From the NCBI RefSeq assembly GCF_000375585.1, contig NZ_AQWP01000002.1, positions 744,001 through 808,000 of the forward strand: DNA of 64,000 bases, written 5' to 3'. The position numbers were made by a program, and so were the translations under genes. The notes under the pieces are model-generated. The model made no database searches. It was not told where the DNA came from and saw only the letters and a program-made list of their open reading frames with translations. Shown piece by piece: positions 33,353-40,737 of the stretch; position 1 is the stretch's first letter, and each line of letters opens with the position of its first letter. This DNA comes from Sinorhizobium meliloti 4H41. Its GTDB lineage: Bacteria > Pseudomonadota > Alphaproteobacteria > Rhizobiales > Rhizobiaceae.

Positions 33353-34095
33353 GCGGCTTCAGCCTCTTCGTCCGGGTAGCTCACCAGCAAGGCTGTGTGC
33401 AAAGCCTGTATCTCATCGAAATTAGGCTGGTCGTGTAATACTGCTATGTCAAGGGTCCGGCAATACGCAATATCAGCAACGGACATGTAGTTTTTGTGCA
33501 CAAGGTTTACTCGCACCTCATCTTTGTAGTCAGGATACTGCCGAAGATCTGGATCAGAGCTATCGCCACACAGAAAAGATTCGTATAGCTCCAATACAAC
33601 TTGGCGCATGTGCTCTTCTATGTTTCGAACCTCATTCATCATCTCGGCAATCTCATCATCAATCGCAACGTGGTCATTGAAAAAGACGGTACCACTTGGA
33701 TGGGCAATCTTGTTTCGACGTTTCACAAATTTGGAGAACTCTCCTATTTGCTCATTGTTACAGCCGATTAGTTTCATGAAACGGAAGATTTGGGCCTCCT
33801 TTAATCGTTCATAGAACTTGAAAGGGGACTCGCAATCCATCAATAGGCCCTCATCGCCGGATCTAAAACCGACCATGGCCATGGCGAAACGCTCAGGACG
33901 AGCAAGCCTGATCTGCCAAATCGAGAAGCTGACAAAGCTCATGTAGAGAAGGTGGAAAGCTAGGCTCGCGAACTCAAAGCGTTCGGCTTCATAGTTCGTC
34001 TGGAAAGCTGACCAAAGAAAATCGAGATAAGCTTGTTCGCTGGCGTTGGCGCAGGACTGCGGCAAGTAGGTCCCCAATTCGAGCGCTTCATCCAT
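33349..34095 (-). CDS. HEPN-motif protein embedded in the type I restriction operon
   Basis: 248 aa from ATG 34095, which shares one base with the hsdMS stop (TGATG). All-helical prediction with KFVKRRNKIAHPSG at residues ~122-135. R127-x4-H132 is the RNase motif of HEPN proteins (RxxxxH followed by a turn). GC is visibly lower than its neighbours, suggesting separate acquisition. No ATPase domain is present, unlike PrrC or RloC. HEPN proteins act as anticodon or mRNA nucleases in abortive infection or as toxins. Its place directly after hsdMS recalls prrC in EcoprrI. Alternatively it is an inactive adaptor. Confidence 0.55.
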   Translation of the reverse strand: MDEALELGTYLPQSCANASEQAYLDFLWSAFQTNYEAERFEFASLAFHLLYMSFVSFSIWQIRLARPERFAMAMVGFRSGDEGLLMDCESPFKFYERLKEAQIFRFMKLIGCNNEQIGEFSKFVKRRNKIAHPSGTVFFNDHVAIDDEIAEMMNEVRNIEEHMRQVVLELYESFLCGDSSDPDLRQYPDYKDEVRVNLVHKNYMSVADIAYCRTLDIAVLHDQPNFDEIQALHTALLVSYPDEEAEAA

Positions 34096-36692
34096 CAGGC
34101 AGCCTCCTCGACCTTGGCACGGCCCCACACGCGAGCAATTGCTGCCTCGATCTTTCTCTCGAACCGAGAGATCAGGTCGCGGTTGCCGTTGACGAGAACC
34201 TGCTCGGCTTCAATCTCGGTGACGATGGTCTGCTGAGTTTCCAGGTCAGGGAGCGGGACCTGCAATTCGGACAAAATGCCCTGCGACAGGTTTCGAATGT
34301 TTGCGCCCTGTCCAGTTGTCTTCATTCGTTCTGCAAACAGCGGCGTCTTAAAGAAATGAGCAAGATACCTTGGGTTTACCCTGGTCGTGTCAAAGCGGGC
34401 ACGGATTGTGAAGCCTGAGAAGGATGCACGTCCAATTTCCTCGGGGACAAGCATCGACCGGCCAACCAGATCAGGGTTTCCGTTCGATCGAACGAACAGA
34501 ACATCGCCTGGTTGAAGCAAATAATCGGCACCGATCGTAGTATCCAGTTGGATGGTTGAAAGGTTATCGATGGGCACTAACCAGTTGCTCTGGAAGTCGC
34601 TCACCCCGACGATGCGAAGCGGCTCGCCATCCTCGCTGCGGGTGAAGTTCAACCCGTTTTTGAATTCGGCGATTTCGCCCATCGACGGCACAGGCCACTC
34701 CGGATCAACCGGAATGTGGGGGCGGTAGTTGTCGATGACGGCGCGGGCACCTTCGATAACGCGCTGATAGCCCTCAATCTCGGCTACAATCTCGCGCTGC
34801 ATCTCAAGCGGTGGGAGAGGTATTTCAAACCCCTCGACAACCGCCCGAGGCACGCGCTGCAGCCCGCCCGTGCCGGTCATTTGGGCAATAGCTTTGGAGC
34901 GGAAAACTTCGTGCGTAATGCAACGATAGACCCACTCGGCCACTACATTCTCGCCGGGACGCAATACATAGAATTCACTGGAGCCGAACCCAATCCCATT
35001 TCGCAGATTACGAGCGATGCCTGCCTTTCCATTCTCAAAGCAAGGGGTAACCTTTGCCAGCAGAACGTCTCCATCCGCAAAGTAGGTGTAGCTTGCTCCC
35101 ACCTCGCTGAGCAGCTTGGTCTCCTTTGGTTCAAACCCGATACGCCACTCGTTCAGGTCTGCCATGGGCACGAATGAAACCTCGGTCTCGGGCGGCAGTT
35201 CTTGAATCGGACGTTTGGCAGGGTTGACGGTACAAATGTCGCTGATCCGAACGCGCGGAACGTCGTGCTCCTCAGCAGCTTCCGACTTGTAACGCTCGCC
35301 GCTCAGATTATAGTCGCCAGCGTTGGAGATTTCTTTTCGTTCAACCACAAAGCCGTGAATGCTATCCAGTTCACCACCTTCTCCACCGCGTGCCGCCTGC
35401 AACCATGCGGACAGTTCAAACTTCACCTGCGCCAATTGCGACCCTTTCACCGCCTTGCGCTGTGCGCCGAGGGCGAAGCCGTCATTCTCGATCTTGAAGA
35501 AGGCGACATGCTTGCTGGCCTTGGCCACGGCGCGATCAAGGATCAGGATCGAGGTTTTGACACCCGAATAGGGGTTAAAGACGCCAGCAGGCAGCGAGAT
35601 GACGGCCGCAAGTTGGTTCACAACGAGCATTTTCCGCAACGCGACATAGGCGCTTTGGCTTTGGAATATGATGCCTTCCGGCACAACTATGGCCGCTCGT
35701 CCGTTCGGATTCAGGTGCTCGGCGATATAGTCGACGAATAGAACTTCGCTACGCTTCGACTGCACCTGGAAACGAGTGTGAGGTTTGATGCCTCCCTTTG
35801 GCGACATGAAGGGCGGATTGGCGAGGATCACGTCCGCAGTTTGAGTCCACTTCTCTTCGCTGGTGAGCGTATCGTATTCCTCGACCTTCGGGTCAGCGAA
35901 GCCGTGTAGGTAGAGGTTCACGAGACTTAGACGCACCATGTCGGGCGAGATGTCATAGCCTTTAATGTTCCCGGCCAACCGCGAGCGATCTTTTGGTGAG
36001 AGTTTGTCGCCAGGAAAGCGCATAGGGCTTTCAAGTGCCTGTTCGGCAGCATCTGCCTCTTCATGCCTGCCGTTGCCGTTGACGACATAAGACGAGTTGG
36101 CCTTGAGGATGTGCTTGTAGGCCGAAATGAGAAACCCGGCAGTTCCGCAGGCCGGGTCAAGAATGACCTCGTTCTTTTTAGGGTCGATGATCTCAACCAT
36201 GAAATCAATGATGTGGCGCGGTGTGCGGAACTGCCCGGCGTCGCCCTGGCTGCCCAGCACAGAAAGCAGGTATTCGAAGGCATCACCCAGGCGCTCGCTA
36301 TGATCATAGGTGAAGCTATCGATCTCGCGAAGGAAGGAGCGCAGCGTTTCCGGGTCACGATAGGGCAGATAGGCATTGCGGAAGATCGACCGGAAAAGCG
36401 CCGGCAGGTGGTCGTTTTCAACCATCTTCGTCAGCGCTTCGGAATAGGTATTCAGCATCTCCTGGCCGGAAACGCCCGGCGCCACCAGCTTGGCCCAGCG
36501 ATAACGCTCATAGTCCTGCGTGAAGAACTTGCGTTCGCCGCCCAACTCCTCCGCCTCGAGGTCCATGTCGTCCATGAACTTGTAGATGAGCGCGACCGTG
36601 ATCTGTTCGACCTGGCTCTTGGGGTCCGGCACCTTCCCCACGAGAATGTCACGGCAGGTGTCGATGCGGCGCTTGGTATCTTTATCGAGCAT
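34095..36692 (-). CDS. hsdMS: Fused type I DNA methyltransferase-specificity protein (HsdM-HsdS)
   Basis: 865 aa. N-terminal HsdM: helical domain (residues 1-150), GQFRTPRHIIDFM (~154), SAM motif I DPACGTAGFLISAYK (~179), catalytic NPPF (292-295), IVVPEGIIFQS. From about residue 470 two specificity halves follow: IVNPAKRPIQELPPETEV-like TRD1 ending PLPPLEMQREIVAEIEGYQ, and TRD2 (EIAEFKNGLNFTRSEDGEPL) ending VPLPDLETQQTIVTEIEAEQ. These are the conserved spacer helices of HsdS. Methylates adenine in a split target. Fused M-S proteins occur in some type I-like systems. hsdR lies 12 nt upstream. Confidence 0.9.
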   Translation of the reverse strand: MLDKDTKRRIDTCRDILVGKVPDPKSQVEQITVALIYKFMDDMDLEAEELGGERKFFTQDYERYRWAKLVAPGVSGQEMLNTYSEALTKMVENDHLPALFRSIFRNAYLPYRDPETLRSFLREIDSFTYDHSERLGDAFEYLLSVLGSQGDAGQFRTPRHIIDFMVEIIDPKKNEVILDPACGTAGFLISAYKHILKANSSYVVNGNGRHEEADAAEQALESPMRFPGDKLSPKDRSRLAGNIKGYDISPDMVRLSLVNLYLHGFADPKVEEYDTLTSEEKWTQTADVILANPPFMSPKGGIKPHTRFQVQSKRSEVLFVDYIAEHLNPNGRAAIVVPEGIIFQSQSAYVALRKMLVVNQLAAVISLPAGVFNPYSGVKTSILILDRAVAKASKHVAFFKIENDGFALGAQRKAVKGSQLAQVKFELSAWLQAARGGEGGELDSIHGFVVERKEISNAGDYNLSGERYKSEAAEEHDVPRVRISDICTVNPAKRPIQELPPETEVSFVPMADLNEWRIGFEPKETKLLSEVGASYTYFADGDVLLAKVTPCFENGKAGIARNLRNGIGFGSSEFYVLRPGENVVAEWVYRCITHEVFRSKAIAQMTGTGGLQRVPRAVVEGFEIPLPPLEMQREIVAEIEGYQRVIEGARAVIDNYRPHIPVDPEWPVPSMGEIAEFKNGLNFTRSEDGEPLRIVGVSDFQSNWLVPIDNLSTIQLDTTIGADYLLQPGDVLFVRSNGNPDLVGRSMLVPEEIGRASFSGFTIRARFDTTRVNPRYLAHFFKTPLFAERMKTTGQGANIRNLSQGILSELQVPLPDLETQQTIVTEIEAEQVLVNGNRDLISRFERKIEAAIARVWGRAKVEEAA

Positions 36693-36704
36693 TTCGGGCT
36701 TTCA

Positions 36705-39251
36705 TCACATAAACGGGTTCAGGGACACGTAGTCCTTGATGTATTCCGGGATGCGCTTACGCCATGGCGCAGGCACTTCTTTGAGATCGCGGGTCGAGAA
36801 GGAGGGGTTTACGTTGAGGTCAGCGAAATGGCCAGCGTCGATCAGAGCCCGGACCTTGGCATCGCGGATATAGGCTTCGAAGAAGTAACGCATTTCGCGG
36901 ATACGATCGGCCTCCTCAGGCTTCTGGTCGATCAGGAACCTCTGGAACTCGTCGTCGATCAATTCGCCCTTGCTCTTGAACTTCGGAATAAAACCAAAGG
37001 CCTTTTCCACGAGTTCTCGCACCGAGATGCGACGATCGACACCGGCGGCGCGGCGCAACTTCTCCAGATTAAAATATTCGCTTGGCTTGTCGAACAGCTC
37101 CTCAACAACGTGACGAGTCGCGGCATCCCAATCCCGCTGCTCTACCAATTCGGCAAGCTTTGGATCGGAGCGCGCCGTTTCCTCGAATTTCTGGAACAGC
37201 TCGCGGTCAATCCGCATGCCGTCCAGGCCAATCTGTTCTTCCACATGATAAACGACCTGGTCGGGCTCCATAAACTCGTAGATTGTGGGTTTGGAGGAAA
37301 TCGTCGTCCCGTCGTCGCCACCGTTGGACAGCGGCATGGCAGCCGGTTTCGGCAGAGCCAATTCCTGGTCGTATTCGAATTTTTCTTCGAAGAACTCGCA
37401 GTTGGCGAAGAAATCGAACAGGCGAAACGCTACCTTCGTCACATCCCCGCGGGCCGCCTTTTGCAGGGGATCAAATAGCTCTTCCGTGAAGTTGTGCTTT
37501 CGCGTTCCGCGCCCCTTCATCTGCACGAAGTCCGACGGTGAAAAGATGGGCCGCATCAGCGCCAGGTTCAGAATGTCGGGGCAGTCATAGCCCGTCGTCA
37601 TCATGCCGACGGTCAGGCAGACGCGTGCCTTGCTGGTGCGGTAGTTTTCGACAAAGCTGCTATGGCCGCCGAGATTGTTGTTCGCGAAATTGATTGTCAT
37701 TTGCTGCGAGGCGGGCACGTCGCTGGTCACCTGCATCGCGAAATCCGATTGGTAGCGCCCCGGCCACAGCTGATCGGCCAGTTCGTTCAGGATTTGCGTG
37801 ATCTTGGCGGCATGGTTTTGGCTGACAGCAAAGGCGATCGTCTTACCGAATTCGCCAGAAATCGGGTCCCGCATCCCATGTTCCAGAAGCGTTCGACAGA
37901 ACGCCTGGTTGGTTGCTTCCGCAAAAAATCGCTTCTCGAAATCGCGGCCGCCGAAGGCTTCCTTGATCTCGGTGCCATCTTCTGCCGTCGTCTCAATGGT
38001 AAAGCCTTCGTCTGACAAAAGCTGGGTCGTAACACCCGTTCGGGCATCGATGACGTAAGGATTGATCAGAAAGCCCTCTCGCACGCCGTCCAGCAAGGAA
38101 TAGCGGAAAGTGGGGTCACCCGACTCGCAGCCAAACGTGCGGTAAGTATCGAGCATCATGCGACGCTCGGCCTCTCGCGGGTCACGTTCGGTGGATTTCG
38201 CCTTCTTTGACTGCTTCAGATAGTCCTTTGGCGTGGCCGTCAAACCGAGTTTGTAGCCGATGAAGTATTCGAACACGGCGCGGGCGTTGCCGCCGATCGA
38301 CCGATGCGCTTCGTCCGAGATGACAAGATCAAAATCGGTCGGCAAAAACAGCCGGCGGTATTTGTCGTTGAAAAGCAGACTTTGCACGGTCGTCACGACG
38401 ATATCGGCCTTTCGCCAATCGTCGCGCTGCTCCTTGTAGATGATCGAGGTGAAATCATTCTTCAGATAGGCTTTGAACGCTTTGTCGGCCTGGGTTTCCA
38501 ACTCCAGCCTATCGACGAGGAAAAGAACGCGCTTAGCATTGCGCGTCTTCAGGAACAGCTTGATGACTGCGGCGGACGTCAGAGTCTTGCCGGTTCCGGT
38601 CGCCATCTCGAAAAGAAACCGTGTCGCACCATTCTTGGCACACTTTTGAATTTCCTGAATAGCACGTTCCTGATAGGGGCGAAGGAACCGCAGCTTTTGC
38701 TTTTCGACAAAGGCAGCACGCTCCACCTCGTTCTTCCAGGCCGCCTCGCTTGCGTAGCCGGGCATTTGGGTCAGAACGATAAAGTCGCGCTCAACTTTTT
38801 CGGCAAAGAGACGCTCGGCATTCGGCTCGAATGCATAATGGTTCTTGATCTCGTTCGGCCCCGGGAAGGCAGTGATGACCGTCGGATTGCCCTGCTCAAG
38901 GTCCCACAGGTAATGGATGTTTCCGTTGCTCAAGATGACGAATCGGGCATTCTGAGAGCGGGCATATTTGCGCGCCTGCTCCTTGCCGATACGGGGATCT
39001 CTATCTTCCGATTTCGCTTCGAGGACGATCAGCGGCTTGCCGTCCTTGTCCAACAACAGGAAATCGATGAATCCTTTCGCGCTTTTCTCAAAGTCCGCGC
39101 CGAGGCTTTCGATGTGCTCAGGCTTCAGCTTGACGTTTGGCTCGAGAACGACGTTCGCGGGACCGTCTTTGTCATCGAAGAAGCGCCAGCCGGCCGCCTC
39201 CAGCAGCCGATTGATTTTGATCCTCGCCGTTGCTTCCTTGCGTAATGACAA
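36705..39251 (-). CDS. hsdR: Type I restriction enzyme R subunit (EcoEI-like)
   Basis: 848 aa. Nuclease core at residues ~60-81: GFIDFLLLDKDGKPLIVLEAK (D64, E79, K81), with RKYARSQN after it. Translocase: Walker A EMATGTGKTLTSA (~216-228), LVDRLELETQADKAF, DEAH box VISDEAHRSIGG, motif III GLTATP, motif VI MKGRGTRKHN. C-terminal EcoEI_R_C-like helical part. First gene of the operon hsdR-hsdMS-HEPN-nuclease. Cleaves and translocates unmodified DNA. Initiates at ATG 39251 with no strong ribosome site seen; no phase-variable repeats. Confidence 0.94.
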   Translation of the reverse strand: MSLRKEATARIKINRLLEAAGWRFFDDKDGPANVVLEPNVKLKPEHIESLGADFEKSAKGFIDFLLLDKDGKPLIVLEAKSEDRDPRIGKEQARKYARSQNARFVILSNGNIHYLWDLEQGNPTVITAFPGPNEIKNHYAFEPNAERLFAEKVERDFIVLTQMPGYASEAAWKNEVERAAFVEKQKLRFLRPYQERAIQEIQKCAKNGATRFLFEMATGTGKTLTSAAVIKLFLKTRNAKRVLFLVDRLELETQADKAFKAYLKNDFTSIIYKEQRDDWRKADIVVTTVQSLLFNDKYRRLFLPTDFDLVISDEAHRSIGGNARAVFEYFIGYKLGLTATPKDYLKQSKKAKSTERDPREAERRMMLDTYRTFGCESGDPTFRYSLLDGVREGFLINPYVIDARTGVTTQLLSDEGFTIETTAEDGTEIKEAFGGRDFEKRFFAEATNQAFCRTLLEHGMRDPISGEFGKTIAFAVSQNHAAKITQILNELADQLWPGRYQSDFAMQVTSDVPASQQMTINFANNNLGGHSSFVENYRTSKARVCLTVGMMTTGYDCPDILNLALMRPIFSPSDFVQMKGRGTRKHNFTEELFDPLQKAARGDVTKVAFRLFDFFANCEFFEEKFEYDQELALPKPAAMPLSNGGDDGTTISSKPTIYEFMEPDQVVYHVEEQIGLDGMRIDRELFQKFEETARSDPKLAELVEQRDWDAATRHVVEELFDKPSEYFNLEKLRRAAGVDRRISVRELVEKAFGFIPKFKSKGELIDDEFQRFLIDQKPEEADRIREMRYFFEAYIRDAKVRALIDAGHFADLNVNPSFSTRDLKEVPAPWRKRIPEYIKDYVSLNPFM

Positions 39252-39384
39252 TGCCCATCCCCCGGCAAAAAATCAGCAGTGAATCGATATTCCAAACTCG
39301 TTAAAGCACAACTTTTAATCGATGCGGTAGGACGCCATCTGCCAATATTTTCCTTGGACGTGATGTATATACGAGGCCCTCCCG

Positions 39385-39738
39385 TCATGCTTGCCCGCCG
39401 CCGAATCGGTCATCAAAACTTCTGATCCGAGTGAGTATTTTCCGACCTCTCAAAGCGATTCCGCACGAGAATAGCAACATTGAAAAGCTCAACGTCGGCA
39501 ACAGCCACGATCCTGAGGCGCTTTCCGCATCAAACATGATGAGCGAGACGGCTCCCAGCGCTGCAAAGAAAACCATTCCGAAATCATATTGTTTCAAAAG
39601 GCTCCTGAGCCGGGCCGCATGTTGGGCATAGCGCAGCCGCCTTGCCAGTAAGCGTTTTTCAGATGCCAATTGATCACGCTGGCGTCCAAGAACATAAACT
39701 CCCTGCATCATTTTCTCTTCAAAGCTCGAATTACTCAT
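39385..39738 (-). CDS. Small membrane protein coupled to the repressor gene
   Basis: 117 aa, overlapping the repressor gene by 4 nt. An N-terminal basic helical segment (LASEKRLLARRLRYAQHAARLR) is followed by two membrane spans (DFGMVFFAALGAVSLIMF and WLLPTLSFSMLLFSCGIAL), and the C-terminus returns to the cytoplasm (RGRKILTRIRSFDDRF). No family recognised. Coupling to the element repressor suggests an immunity, exclusion or signalling role. Confidence 0.6.
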   Translation of the reverse strand: MSNSSFEEKMMQGVYVLGRQRDQLASEKRLLARRLRYAQHAARLRSLLKQYDFGMVFFAALGAVSLIMFDAESASGSWLLPTLSFSMLLFSCGIALRGRKILTRIRSFDDRFGGGQA

Positions 39739-40145
39739 AACGCTGACCTCAGGTACTTTTCTGCAATTTCCTCGGTGAATTCGCCGTGCTGTTCGGCATA
39801 GTCGATCAAGAACCGGATTAGCTTTAAGCGCTTGTCCGGTTCCACCTGACAGTTTTCACTCGTGATGAAGGAATCAACCACGCTGCTGACCTGGTGATAC
39901 AGATCAACTACGTCCCGATTGTACGGGCTTCCTTCCCCTGTGAGCATCCACACAGGGTTAACGTTAAATTTCACATGAAGAAGCCGGAGAAGCTTCGCGG
40001 GCATCTCGCGATTTCCGCGCTCGTAAGTGTTGTAAGCGCTTTGCGACACCTCAAGGGCTTCGGCAAAGGGCACTTGCTTGAGCCCGGAATCCTTCCGAAT
40101 TTTCCCGAGCCTTTGCCCCATTGCGTCCATAAATCCGTCTTGCAT
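39735..40145 (-). CDS. Cro/CI-type repressor of the element
   Basis: 136 aa from ATG 40145 (ATG 40130 is an alternative). The HTH is MGQRLGKIRKDSGLKQVPFA, EALEVSQSAYNTYERGNREM, PAKLLRLLHVKFNVNPVWML, followed by TGEGSPY. This is the Xre/CI pattern of repressors from phage and mobile elements. The tail (EPDKRLKLIRFLIDYAEQHG) may dimerise; no peptidase domain for SOS cleavage is visible. Divergent from the excisionase-integrase genes across 95 nt, so it most likely controls excision. Confidence 0.8.
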   Translation of the reverse strand: MQDGFMDAMGQRLGKIRKDSGLKQVPFAEALEVSQSAYNTYERGNREMPAKLLRLLHVKFNVNPVWMLTGEGSPYNRDVVDLYHQVSSVVDSFITSENCQVEPDKRLKLIRFLIDYAEQHGEFTEEIAEKYLRSAL

Positions 40146-40148
40146 CAA

Positions 40149-40240
40149 AATATCTCGAATGCGATAAAAACGTTGCAGCTAGCGCGATTATAAGATTCGT
40201 TCTGTTCTGTGTCGAATTATCTCTAAGGAGTTGAGCAGTT
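40149..40240. promoter_or_regulatory. Divergent control region, repressor versus excision genes
   Basis: 92 nt, AT-rich relative to flanks, with repeated CGAAT words (TCTCGAATGCG, AAGATTCG, GTCGAATTAT) that could be repressor half-sites, and AAGGAG before the gene at 40241. The switch for excision is expected here. Confidence 0.5.
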
Positions 40241-40474
40241 ATGCAATCTCAGCTTTTATCACCGAAGCAATTGGCAGATCGGTCCGGGTGGCCGGTCGCG
40301 CGCATTCGGAACCTGATTGCGAAGCAGGAAATCCGGCATGTCCGGATCGGCGGAAGCCTATTCCTGCCGGAAAATGCTGTCGATGAGTACCTTGCCGCGA
40401 ATATGGTCGAGCCCAAGCAGAAAGCTTTGGTGGTTGCTAATTCCACTCTCAACAACGTGAGGAGCGGCACATGA
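40241..40474 (+). CDS. Excisionase-like helix-turn-helix protein (HTH_17)
   Basis: 77 aa. LLSPKQLADRSGWPVARIRN, LIAKQEIRHVRIGGSLFLPE, NAVDEYLAANM: the winged-helix DNA-binding fold of excisionase/MerR-like HTH_17 proteins. ATG with AAGGAG upstream; overlaps the next gene by 4 nt. Expected to bind near an attachment site and favour excision by the integrase. Confidence 0.8.
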   Translation: MQSQLLSPKQLADRSGWPVARIRNLIAKQEIRHVRIGGSLFLPENAVDEYLAANMVEPKQKALVVANSTLNNVRSGT

Positions 40475-40737
40475 AGCAGCAAGCCGAAACGCCGGCCCCG
40501 CGCCCCATCTACAAGGTAGCAGTCAGCCGCGTCCGTGCTGCGGAACTTCTGGACGTCTCGCCGGGCACCTTTGACGATTGGGTACGCCGGGGCTTGATGC
40601 CCAGAGGAGTGAAGATCGGCGCGTTGCGCCGTTGGGATGCCGAGGAAATCCGGGCGTCCTGGTACGACATCAAAGAACAGGGCTTGAGCGGAGACGACGA
40701 CGATGGCGAAAACCCGTTTGATTACGCGGTCGGGTAA
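40471..40737 (+). CDS. Second small AlpA/MerR-like DNA-binding protein
   Basis: 88 aa. KVAVSRVRAAELLDVSPGTF, DDWVRRGLMPRGVKIGALRR, WDAEEIRASWYDIKEQGL: HTH of the AlpA/excisionase class with an acidic tail (GDDDDGENPFDYAVG). It overlaps the integrase start by 35 nt. Two directionality-type proteins in a row is a common recombination-module layout; one may activate transcription. Confidence 0.75.
   Translation: MKQQAETPAPRPIYKVAVSRVRAAELLDVSPGTFDDWVRRGLMPRGVKIGALRRWDAEEIRASWYDIKEQGLSGDDDDGENPFDYAVG

Noticed and set aside
33349..34095. Considered calling the HEPN gene prrC
   Set aside because: PrrC has an N-terminal ABC-type NTPase domain and is about 400 aa; this protein has neither.
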